NCBI GenBank assembly: GCA_003130845.1
Contig: QEXW01000026.1
Coordinates: 1 to 36,443 of the forward strand
Source: Anaerolineae bacterium
GTDB taxonomy: Bacteria > Chloroflexota > Anaerolineae > Anaerolineales > Villigracilaceae
Reading direction: 5' to 3'
DNA length: 36,443 bases
Shown: positions 7,864 to 14,566 of the stretch, piece after piece
How positions within the stretch are numbered: position 1 is the first letter of the stretch
Layout of the letters: each line of letters starts with the position of its first letter
Position numbers and translations under genes: made by a program
The notes under the pieces: model-generated
Database searches by the model: none
Seen by the model: only the letters and a program-made list of their open reading frames with translations
What the model was told of the DNA's origin: nothing

Positions 7864-8781
7864 TTATTCCCGTTTAATGATGAAATTATCGAAATCGCGT
7901 GCCACCACCGTATTCGGAAAGACGCTCTGCGCTTCGGCCAACACATCCTTCTCACGGTAACGCCGCGAAATATGCGTCAAAATCAAATGTTTAACACCGG
8001 CTTGTTTTGCCAGTTCCGCCGCACCACGCGCCGTCATATGCGAAAATTGACGCGCCATATCGGCCTCCTCATCCAGGTACGTGGACTCAATCACCAGCGC
8101 ATCGGCTTCCCGCGCCACTTCCAGCAAGTCATCCGTACGACCGGTATCGCCCACCACCACCAATTTTGTGCCACGCTGAAGCGGCCCCAGCACATCCTCC
8201 GGCCCAACCAGCCGACCATCGGGCAAGGTGATTGATTGCCCTTCCACCAACAGCCGACGTTCTGGCCCAAAAGGAACACCCAAAGCAGTTGCACGCTCGT
8301 TCAAAAAGGGGCGGCGCGCTTTTTCCTCAAACAAATACCCCAAACAATCCGGGCCGCGATGCGTAACCGGAAACGCGCTGACCGTGAAATCATCCCCCTC
8401 AAAAATCACACCCGGGCCAATCTCACGGAAATACAGCGCCATCGGCGGCTTTTGCCCACGCAAAACCACATCTTGAATCAAGACCTTGACCCGCTCCAAA
8501 GTCGTTCGTCCACCGAAAATCTCTAACTGTTCAATCGTCTCCCAGCGCATAAACGTAGACATCAGCCCGGCCAAACCCAAAATATGGTCAAGATGCCCAT
8601 GCGTGAGCAAAATGCGAGTCAGCTGCTTAAAGCCAACACCAGACTGAAGAATCTGCCGCTGCGTGCCTTCACCGCAATCTACGAGAAAGCGATATTCATC
8701 ATGCTTCACAATTTGCGCCGACAGGCCTCGCTTGGCCGACGGCGCGGATGCAGACGTGCCTAAAAAGAGAATCTCAAACAC
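7864..8781 (-). CDS. rnz: Ribonuclease Z-like metallo-beta-lactamase-fold nuclease
   Basis: A protein of about 305 aa of the RNase Z family, which trims tRNA 3' trailers. It starts EILFLGTSASAPS, then has VDCGEGTQRQ and the zinc motif THGHLDHILGL (HxHxDH), VTHRG, VGDTG and a C-terminal LTHIS stretch. I prefer the GTG at 8781, since AAGGA lies 6 bp before it; a TTG at 8787 would sit directly on the Shine-Dalgarno. A -10-like TAAAAT is upstream (8811-8816, minus). It is co-transcribed with pfkA, an unrelated housekeeping partner. This matters for processing tRNAs that lack an encoded CCA; the tRNA in this window encodes CCA. Confidence 0.9.
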   Translation of the reverse strand: MFEILFLGTSASAPSAKRGLSAQIVKHDEYRFLVDCGEGTQRQILQSGVGFKQLTRILLTHGHLDHILGLAGLMSTFMRWETIEQLEIFGGRTTLERVKVLIQDVVLRGQKPPMALYFREIGPGVIFEGDDFTVSAFPVTHRGPDCLGYLFEEKARRPFLNERATALGVPFGPERRLLVEGQSITLPDGRLVGPEDVLGPLQRGTKLVVVGDTGRTDDLLEVAREADALVIESTYLDEEADMARQFSHMTARGAAELAKQAGVKHLILTHISRRYREKDVLAEAQSVFPNTVVARDFDNFIIKRE

Positions 8782-8810
8782 AGACAATCCTTATGAATCA
8801 GTGTCGTGGT

Positions 8811-8816
8811 ATTTTA
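8811..8816 (-). promoter_or_regulatory. Candidate -10 box for rnz-pfkA
   Basis: On the minus strand this reads TAAAAT, about 30 bp upstream of the GTG start at 8781. No good -35 hexamer is seen at 17 bp, so support is limited. Confidence 0.45.
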
Positions 8817-8906
8817 CCCCAAACCGCCCGCTTCGTTCCTGGATGCACGGCACGACCTGCACACCCCAGGCGGCGAAAATTACAGTTTCGTTAATTGTCG
8901 GACAAG

Positions 8907-8939
8907 CGTAGGGAAATCGTAGGGGAATCGTCAAGTAAG
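8907..8939 (+). repeat. Three 11-bp tandem units in the rnz / tyrA-like divergent region
   Basis: CGTAGGGAAAT (8907-8917), CGTAGGGGAAT (8918-8928) and CGTCAAGTAAG (8929-8939) lie head to tail with exact 11-bp spacing. The first two differ by one base; the third is more diverged. A related CGTAAGGTGAT lies at 8967-8977, out of phase. Direct repeats spaced one helical turn apart are typical of binding sites for OmpR/PhoB-type winged-helix regulators. The rest of 8788-9114 holds the hairpin at 9000-9028 and a -10 box at 9063, with no convincing gene. Confidence 0.6.
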
Positions 8940-8999
8940 ATTTCCGGCCGCATGTTAAATTAAAGTCGTAAGGTGATTTCTCTTCTCCTCCTTTTATTG

Positions 9000-9028
9000 G
9001 AGAGCCGGGGTCGGCGTCCCCGGCTCTC
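9000..9028. terminator. Strong hairpin between divergent transcription units
   Basis: Perfect 11-bp arms GAGAGCCGGGG (9000-9010) and CCCCGGCTCTC (9018-9028) enclose a 7-nt loop. Neither strand has a proper T-tract, and both flanking genes point away from it. It may be a leader structure, a small-RNA terminator or a transcription insulator. Confidence 0.5.
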
Positions 9029-9062
9029 TCGATTCTAACAGCACACGGGCTATAAGTCACGT

Positions 9063-9068
9063 TATAAT
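9063..9068 (+). promoter_or_regulatory. Candidate -10 box for the TyrA-like gene
   Basis: A consensus TATAAT lies 46 bp upstream of the ATG at 9115; no matching -35 hexamer is evident. The gene has AGGAG at about 9 bp before its start. Confidence 0.5.
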
Positions 9069-9114
9069 TCAAAACAACTTCTCATCTCCCGCCTGTACTT
9101 AGGAGCTGGCTTTC

Positions 9115-10083
9115 ATGACCATCCAAATTACCGTGATTGGGCTAGGACAACTTGGCACTTCCATTGGCCTGGCCCTGGCTGCGCGCGAGAACATCCGCCG
9201 CATCGGGCATGACCGCGAACCCGCCGTCATGAAACAGGCCAAGCTGCTTAAAGCCTTCGATGAAACACCCTATAACCTACCTGCCTCGGTAGAAAAAGCA
9301 GATGTCGTCATCCTCTGCCTGCCGCTTGACCAAGTTGAAGAAACCCTGAAATACATTGCTGCCGATTTGCGCGAAGATGCCGTGGTGTTGGACATATCCC
9401 CCCTCAAACGTGTGGTGGCAGGTTGGTTTGAAAAACACATCCCCCCGCGCCGACATTACATCGGCCTGGTACCAGCCATCAACCCGTTGATGTTGACAGA
9501 AAACGAACGCGGCATACAGGCTGCCCGCGCCGACCTGTTCGAAAAGGCCACCATCGGCATTGCTGCTCCGGCAGATGCCCGCCCCGAGGCCGTCAAACTC
9601 GCCGAAGACCTGGTGCGCTTACTCGGCGGCGAGCCGCTCTTCCTAGACCTGCTCGAGGCCGATGGCTTAATCACAACCGCCCACCTCCTGCCCCAACTGG
9701 TTTCGGCCGCCCTGCTCAACGCAACCGTCGGGCAGCCCGGCTGGCAAGAAACCCGCCGCTTTGCCGGCCGTGCTTATGCCCAGGCCACAGGCAGCCTCGG
9801 CGAAGATCCCTTGCCCGCCCTCAAACAAGCGCTCTTGCTCAACCCCCAAATGACCACCCACGCGCTGGACCTAATGATTGGCGCACTCACGCACCTGCGC
9901 AACGCCGTTCGCGAGGGAAACGAGACCGACCTAGAACGCCGCCTGCGCCTGGCCTATGACGACCAAAGCACTTGGCGCAAAGAACGCCACCAAGCCCAAT
10001 GGCAAAGAGACGATGCCCAGAAGGTCGAATACGAAAACCCCTTCCGGCGGCTCTTCACCGGTTCAAGACCTGCCAAATCATAA
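9115..10083 (+). CDS. Prephenate/arogenate dehydrogenase-like protein (TyrA fold, atypical active site)
   Basis: A 322-aa protein. The N-terminal Rossmann domain has IGLGQLGTSIGLALA (8-22, GxGxxG), and ADVVILCLPLD (about 63-73) matches the TyrA family. The helical C-terminal domain has the family pattern DGLITTAHLLPQLVSAAL near 183-200. In TyrA enzymes the loop after the Rossmann domain carries a catalytic His in an HP motif; here the matching stretch reads GLVPAINP, with no His. A polar tail of about 50 residues (from 270) is extra and rich in Arg, Gln and Glu. It may use another substrate, be a variant oxidoreductase, or be inactive. It stands alone, not next to aromatic amino acid genes, and is followed by a strong terminator. 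Confidence 0.75.
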   Translation: MTIQITVIGLGQLGTSIGLALAARENIRRIGHDREPAVMKQAKLLKAFDETPYNLPASVEKADVVILCLPLDQVEETLKYIAADLREDAVVLDISPLKRVVAGWFEKHIPPRRHYIGLVPAINPLMLTENERGIQAARADLFEKATIGIAAPADARPEAVKLAEDLVRLLGGEPLFLDLLEADGLITTAHLLPQLVSAALLNATVGQPGWQETRRFAGRAYAQATGSLGEDPLPALKQALLLNPQMTTHALDLMIGALTHLRNAVREGNETDLERRLRLAYDDQSTWRKERHQAQWQRDDAQKVEYENPFRRLFTGSRPAKS

Positions 10084-10094
10084 CCAAAACCAAA

Positions 10095-10144
10095 CGCCCC
10101 GAAGAATGCCCACAAGCGCATGCTCATTCTTCGGGGCGCTTTTT
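10095..10144 (+). terminator. Rho-independent terminator after the TyrA-like gene
   Basis: Perfect 14-bp arms CGCCCCGAAGAATG (10095-10108) and CATTCTTCGGGGCG (10125-10138) are followed by CTTTTT (10139-10144). It ends 8 bp before the start codon of the next gene, which has no visible promoter of its own. Confidence 0.9.
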
Positions 10145-10152
10145 CAACTTCT

Positions 10153-10425
10153 ATGCCGTTCTACTGCTACATCCTTCAATGCGCCGATGGCACGCTCTAT
10201 ACCGGCTGGACCACCGACCCCATCCGGCGTGAGCGCGAACACAACGCCGGCAACGGCGCGCGCTACACACAAACCCGCCGACCGGTACGCCTAGTGTACG
10301 TCGAAGAGGCGCCCGATAAACCTTCAGCCCTCAAACGAGAGCGAGAAATCAAACGCCTGCCGCGCAAGCAGAAATTGGCTCTGCTCGCCCAACACCTACA
10401 GCCTGCACCCCCCTCCAACCAATGA
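10153..10425 (+). CDS. GIY-YIG nuclease family protein (UPF0213 type)
   Basis: A 90-aa single-domain GIY-YIG protein. The signature appears as FYCYILQC followed by LYTGWT, with RREREHNAG next (R residues and His of the family), then a basic C-terminus. Proteins of this group are small predicted endonucleases of unclear biological role. The ATG at 10153 gives the usual family N-terminus; an upstream in-frame ATG at 10120 would lie inside the terminator hairpin. No Shine-Dalgarno is evident. The next gene begins 13 bp after the stop codon. Confidence 0.85.
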   Translation: MPFYCYILQCADGTLYTGWTTDPIRREREHNAGNGARYTQTRRPVRLVYVEEAPDKPSALKREREIKRLPRKQKLALLAQHLQPAPPSNQ

Positions 10426-10438
10426 CAAGAGTGTTTGC

Positions 10439-12877
10439 ATGAACGCACACATTTACCTGGCCTTTCGCTTTCATGGCAACTTCTATCACTCCTACCGCGG
10501 CGATACCCCCGATGAACTCGGCTTTGGCAAAGACATCCGCATCATTCGGCACATCTTGCACACCCTCGACGATTTGAACGCACGCGGCATTCCGGTTTGC
10601 GGCACATGGGATTTCGAGAACCTCTTCTCCCTGCAAGAAATTATCCCCACCTACTGTCCTGACATCTTGGAGAATTTACAACGCCGCGCACGGGAAGGTC
10701 GTGATGAGTTTCACCTGATGTCCTATAACAACGGCCTCATCAGCGCACACGATGCCCGCGAATTCGAGGCCGCCATACGGCGCGGCATAAGTAACCCTCA
10801 AGGCAGCGGCCTGCGTGATTTGTTTGGCCCAGCGTTTTACCCAATGGTTCGCCCGCAGGAGATGATGTTCACCCCCATGCACCTGCAACTTTATCCAGCC
10901 TGCGGAATCCATGCTATCAGCCTGTACTATTCCGCCCTGCCCTTCAACGGGTTTAGCAACTTCATCCCTACGCTCTCGCTCACCGAGCGCTACAACCCGC
11001 TTACCCTGGCCTATCCTGGCCTCGAGCAGACCATGACCCTGGTGCCATGCTACAACACGGGCGACCTGGCTGACCACCTGACGTTGCGCCGCTGGGTCAA
11101 ACAACTGCGCCGCCATCAAATGCAGCAGCGACCGCCGCGCGACTTGCTGCTCTTGATTGACATGGACGCTGATGATGAGTTTTGGGTCGGTTTTCACTTA
11201 CCGCTGCTCAAGGGACTTTTTTCCACCACCGGCGGCCTGCGCGGATTGGTTGAAAACGTGGCCGATTTAGAATATATCCGCTTCAGCACGCCGGGACGCT
11301 ACCTGGCCTCACACCCACCACTTAAAACAGTGACGATTGGACAAGATACAGCCGATGGCAGTTTTGATGGCATGGCAAGCTGGGCCGAAAAATGGTCGAA
11401 TCACCAAATCTGGACGCTGCTCGAGCGCGCCCGCCTGCGCGAATGGCAAACCCGTCACATAGCCGCGCACGAGTTGCCGATGGAAGCAGAACACCTTTTG
11501 GACGAATCCTTCGAAACGCGGCTGCGTTTACTTTCCACAACGCATTTTGGCATGTCGGCCCCGGTGATGAACCGCACCCGCGAGAAAATCGCCTTCGATT
11601 TGGCCCAGCAAGCCCTAGAGAAGGCAGAGCAAGCCTTTCAGCAGGTCTCTCGGCCTGCGCCGCCCGGCAGGCTGCGACTATTCGATTTTCCGCGCGGCAC
11701 TTCTACCGAGCTCATTCAGTACCCGGCACATCCTTCGGCCGGGCTGATTCGCTTGCACCTAGAAAACCCACCTGCACCCCCTTTTGCCCTGTACGATTTG
11801 GCCGGGCGCTCCATCCCTTGCGCAACTTGGCAAGGGGAATTGTTCTTTGTCGAACGTTTTGCCGCGGTAGAAACACACGAATACCTCTTACAGCCTGGTC
11901 AGACACCACAGCCACCCACCCAACCGGTCAGCCTAACCGATGATGGGCTACAAAACGAATTGTTGCAAGTCAAATTCAATCCGCAAGGGCACCCTGTCAG
12001 CCTCAGGCTGGATGAACAAGAGTATGCAGCAGGGCCCTTTCTCAACAGCGCAGTGACCTACGCCGGACGTACCTGGCAAGTGCAGACCTGGCATACCCTC
12101 GAAGCGCGTACGCTGGGCGTGGTCGGCTGGATTCGGCAACAGGCACAGTTGCTGTTGGCGCAGGCATATCCCATCCACTATGAGCGCGAAATTTTGCTCG
12201 CAGCCGGCTTGCCGTATCTCTATCTCACATTGCGGGTCGAATATCCCACCACACCCCATATCGGGTACAGCCAGAGCAAAGCGCGGCGCTTAGGGCGCAC
12301 CTGGGACAACCGCTGGCAAGAAGTGCGCCCTTGTGAGATTCACCCCGCCCTGACAGGCGATTTGCGGGTCTGGAAGCACAATCCGTATGGACAAGTGAGC
12401 ACATACCGCTTGGACTACAGCCAATTTTCCAGCAACCGTGAACTGGATAGCGTCAACAACCATGTGACGCACGGCTGGGTGGCAGTTTCAGATGGCACGC
12501 GCGGTCTGCTGGCAGCGCCAACGACAGAACTATTAACCGGTTTGGCCTTTTGTCCCCTGCGCACGCGCCAAACGCCACAAGGGTTACGCGCCACGCTCAA
12601 TCCGTTTGGTAGTTATTGGGGGCGGCAATATCGTTATGATACGGCGGATACCGGGTTAGGGCGCTTTCTGGCAATTGCACTTTCCGCTTCCGACCACATC
12701 AACCCCTACGCACCCTCCTACAATGGACAGATTCAGCACTTCCGCCTCTTGCTCGCTCCTTATGCAGGTGACGCCCCGCCAGAGCAAATTCAATTTGACG
12801 CCCAGGCATTTTGCTATCCGTATGGCCTGCAGCGACCTGCCGATACACCATACCCTTTTCCCCAGGAGACCCAATGA
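10439..12877 (+). CDS. Large GH38/GH57-like glycoside hydrolase family protein
   Basis: An 812-aa protein without a signal peptide. The first ~330 residues look like the alpha/beta barrel of GH57/GH38-type enzymes: AFRFHGNFYHSY near the start, CGTWDFENLFSL about 54-65, FHLMSYNNGLISAHDA about 91-106, and LLLLIDMDADDEFW about 236-249. DTADGSFDGMASWAEKW near 300-320 recalls GH38 proteins. The C-terminal half looks like beta-sandwich domains of the mannosidase type. I could not assign nucleophile and acid residues with confidence. It overlaps the next gene, an SLC45-like sugar transporter, by 4 bp (ATGA), so the pair probably imports and cleaves a glycoside in the cytoplasm. The substrate is unknown. 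Confidence 0.65.
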   Translation: MNAHIYLAFRFHGNFYHSYRGDTPDELGFGKDIRIIRHILHTLDDLNARGIPVCGTWDFENLFSLQEIIPTYCPDILENLQRRAREGRDEFHLMSYNNGLISAHDAREFEAAIRRGISNPQGSGLRDLFGPAFYPMVRPQEMMFTPMHLQLYPACGIHAISLYYSALPFNGFSNFIPTLSLTERYNPLTLAYPGLEQTMTLVPCYNTGDLADHLTLRRWVKQLRRHQMQQRPPRDLLLLIDMDADDEFWVGFHLPLLKGLFSTTGGLRGLVENVADLEYIRFSTPGRYLASHPPLKTVTIGQDTADGSFDGMASWAEKWSNHQIWTLLERARLREWQTRHIAAHELPMEAEHLLDESFETRLRLLSTTHFGMSAPVMNRTREKIAFDLAQQALEKAEQAFQQVSRPAPPGRLRLFDFPRGTSTELIQYPAHPSAGLIRLHLENPPAPPFALYDLAGRSIPCATWQGELFFVERFAAVETHEYLLQPGQTPQPPTQPVSLTDDGLQNELLQVKFNPQGHPVSLRLDEQEYAAGPFLNSAVTYAGRTWQVQTWHTLEARTLGVVGWIRQQAQLLLAQAYPIHYEREILLAAGLPYLYLTLRVEYPTTPHIGYSQSKARRLGRTWDNRWQEVRPCEIHPALTGDLRVWKHNPYGQVSTYRLDYSQFSSNRELDSVNNHVTHGWVAVSDGTRGLLAAPTTELLTGLAFCPLRTRQTPQGLRATLNPFGSYWGRQYRYDTADTGLGRFLAIALSASDHINPYAPSYNGQIQHFRLLLAPYAGDAPPEQIQFDAQAFCYPYGLQRPADTPYPFPQETQ

Positions 12878-14295
12878 GTACCCCAACCGCCTCCCTTTCC
12901 CTGCGCTGGTACGAGTATCTGCCCATCAACATCAACTGGTTCGCCATCACCTTGCGCTCCCAAGTGTTGGCCGGGCTGGTTGTGCCATTGCTGGTACAAA
13001 ATTTTGTAGGCGAAGCCCAAAAGGGAACGTATTTTGGCACCATTCGTCTATGGGGCCTGATGGTGGCTTTGTTGGCGCAGGCCTTATTCGGCCTGCTGAG
13101 TGACCGTTCGCAGCTGGCATGGGGGCGCCGTCGTCCCTTTATTTTCATTGGTGCGGTACTCGAATCGTTCGTCATCCTCGGTTTGGCCTGGATTGCCGGC
13201 CTGGAGGGAATGACCGGCTACGCTGTGCTGTTCACCGCATACATTGCATCTATGGTGCTGGCAAATATGTCCCATGCTGCTACGCAAGGCCTCATCCCCG
13301 ATGTTGTGCCACCACAAAAGCGCGGCATTGCTTCAGGCCTAAAAATGCTGTTAGAAATCCCTTTGCCGTTGGTGCTGGTGGGACTGGTGATTGCACCCAT
13401 CGTCAGCCGGGGCAATTTGCTGCTCGCACTAGGTGTAACAGCAACAGCCATGCTAGCCTGCATGGGGCTAACCATGTTGGTACGCGAAAAGCGCCTGGAG
13501 ACAACGCCGCCCCCACTCGATTGGAAGCCCCTGCTGAGCCTGGTGATGATGACCGCGATTTTCACCGGCATTGTGCTAGGTTTGGGCGAAGCCGTGCAAT
13601 GGGCCATTGCCGCTTTGCCGGGAGCCTCGCAACTCCTGTTCGGGGCAATTGGTGTCATCGCTATGCTGATAGCGGTGGTGCTAGGCATTTTTGCTGCGCT
13701 CTACGTACACCTGGATGCCTCTGTGCGGCAAAGCCAAGCCTTCGTTTGGTTTATCATTTCCCGCCTAGCCGCGTTGGTGGCCATTAACAACATCTCTTCG
13801 TTCTTGTTGTACTTTTTTCAAGAAAAATTTGATTTACCCGTCAAGCAAGCCGTCTCCCTGGCCGGGCAACTGCCGATGGTGCTGGGCGGCTTCGTGATTA
13901 TATTTGGGTTAATCGCCGGCTGGCTTTCAGACCGCTTTGACCGGCGCCTGTTGACGGCGCTGGGCGGATTAATCGGCGCTTTGGGTGTGGTGGTGATGAT
14001 TTTTGGGCCAACCCTGTGGTTGATGTACGTTGCCGCAGCAATCATCGGCTTAGCGTATGCCCTGTTCAACGTGTCCTCTTGGGCGCTTGGCACAGAGATT
14101 ATCCCCAAAGAACGCGCCGGGGAATTTCTGGGCCTACAAAACCTGGCCGGGGCCGGCGCCGGTGCGATTGGCGCGTACATCGGGGGACGCATCGCAGACC
14201 ATTCCGGCTATCTACTCATGATGGGCATGTTCGGTGTGATGTTTTTGCTTTCGGCAGGAACAGCGCTGCTTATTCAGCACAAACAGAATGGCTAG
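12874..14295 (+). CDS. MFS transporter, SLC45 / GPH-like sugar symporter
   Basis: A 473-aa membrane protein with about 12 hydrophobic segments. The loop between the second and third segments carries RSQLAWGRRRPFIFIG, close to the GRRRPF motif of SLC45/plant sucrose-proton symporters, and SDRFDRR appears in the second half. The ATG at 12874 has AGGAG 6 bp upstream and overlaps the stop of the hydrolase gene; an earlier in-frame ATG would add 21 residues within that gene. Context suggests uptake of the disaccharide or glycoside that the upstream enzyme cleaves. Co-transported ion and sugar are not known. Confidence 0.88.
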   Translation: MSTPTASLSLRWYEYLPININWFAITLRSQVLAGLVVPLLVQNFVGEAQKGTYFGTIRLWGLMVALLAQALFGLLSDRSQLAWGRRRPFIFIGAVLESFVILGLAWIAGLEGMTGYAVLFTAYIASMVLANMSHAATQGLIPDVVPPQKRGIASGLKMLLEIPLPLVLVGLVIAPIVSRGNLLLALGVTATAMLACMGLTMLVREKRLETTPPPLDWKPLLSLVMMTAIFTGIVLGLGEAVQWAIAALPGASQLLFGAIGVIAMLIAVVLGIFAALYVHLDASVRQSQAFVWFIISRLAALVAINNISSFLLYFFQEKFDLPVKQAVSLAGQLPMVLGGFVIIFGLIAGWLSDRFDRRLLTALGGLIGALGVVVMIFGPTLWLMYVAAAIIGLAYALFNVSSWALGTEIIPKERAGEFLGLQNLAGAGAGAIGAYIGGRIADHSGYLLMMGMFGVMFLLSAGTALLIQHKQNG

Positions 14296-14328
14296 CCCCA
14301 GCGCGCGTTCCCCCTCCGGGTAAACAAA

Positions 14329-14349
14329 AACACCCCTCAACGGGGTGTT
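14329..14349. terminator. Terminator hairpin, copy A
   Basis: Arms AACACCCC (14329-14336) and GGGGTGTT (14342-14349) enclose a 5-nt loop. On the minus strand it is followed by a T-rich run, as expected for the duplicated tRNA terminator. On the plus strand it may also end transcription of the MFS gene. Confidence 0.8.
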
Positions 14350-14353
14350 TGCG

Positions 14354-14376
14354 TGGCGGAGAGGGCGGGATTTGAA
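14354..14376 (-). pseudogene. tRNA-Ser 3'-end fragment
   Basis: On the minus strand this 23-bp piece reads TTCAAATCCCGCCCTCTCC followed by GCCA in two parts: the 3' half of the T-loop, the T-arm, the acceptor strand, the discriminator base and CCA. The rest of the tRNA is missing, so it cannot be functional. It arose through the 76-bp duplication. Confidence 0.9.
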
Positions 14377-14395
14377 TATCATCCCCTCAATGGGG

Positions 14396-14471
14396 GCGCG
14401 CGTTCCCCCTCCGGGTAAACAAAAACACCCCTCAACGGGGTGTTTGCGTGGCGGAGAGGGCGGGATTTGAA
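14396..14471. repeat. Copy B of the 76-bp duplication, part of the intact tRNA-Ser locus
   Basis: This copy joins the complete tRNA gene, so it is presumably the original. It matches 14301-14376 at every base; the two diverge immediately after base 14471 (within the tRNA T-arm) and before base 14396. Confidence 0.97.
14424..14444 (-). terminator. Terminator of tRNA-Ser (copy B)
   Basis: On the minus strand, AACACCCC and GGGGTGTT arms form a hairpin followed by TTTGTTT, starting 5 bp after the tRNA CCA end. This is the working intrinsic terminator of the tRNA gene. Confidence 0.85.
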
Positions 14472-14538
14472 CCCGCGTTCCCTTGCGGGAAACACGCTCT
14501 CCAGGCGTGCGCGCTAAACCAGGCTACGCGACCTCTCC
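14449..14538 (-). tRNA. tRNA-Ser (anticodon GGA)
   Basis: A 90-nt class II tRNA. Acceptor arms GGAGAGG and CCTCTCC pair perfectly, with discriminator G and an encoded CCA. The anticodon stem ACGC/GCGT holds the loop CTGGAGA, giving anticodon GGA (Ser, UCC/UCU codons). A long variable arm (TTTCCCGCAAGGGAA) is typical of serine tRNAs, and the T-arm is GCGGG-TTCAAAT-CCCGC. A TATAAT -10 box lies upstream on the minus strand at 14554-14559. Confidence 0.97.
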
Positions 14539-14553
14539 ATCAGAGCGGGCGGT

Positions 14554-14559
14554 ATTATA
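14554..14559 (-). promoter_or_regulatory. Candidate -10 box for tRNA-Ser
   Basis: The minus strand reads TATAAT, about 15 bp upstream of the mature tRNA 5' end, in the gap after the ATP-grasp gene. No clear -35 box is seen. Confidence 0.55.
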
Positions 14560-14566
14560 CCACGCT

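Larger units (their letters stand above)
14301..14376. repeat. Copy A of a perfect 76-bp duplication (tRNA-Ser 3' end + terminator)
   Basis: Bases 14301-14376 are identical to 14396-14471, at an offset of 95 bp. The unit covers the sequence downstream of the tRNA gene, its terminator hairpin, the CCA end and the T-arm up to TTTGAA. A third, shorter echo of the hairpin, CCCCTCAATGGGG, lies between the copies (14382-14394). Copy A begins 5 bp after the stop codon of the MFS gene. Confidence 0.97.

Noticed and set aside
8791-9072. Minus-strand frame of 93 codons between rnz and the TyrA-like gene
   Set aside because: It runs through the 9000-9028 hairpin, the 11-bp repeats and the rnz promoter box, and shows no family signature.
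14301-14566. Integrative element at tRNA-Ser
   Set aside because: Only a 95-bp offset separates the copies and no integrase or cargo gene is present, so an element is not called; only a possible scar is noted.
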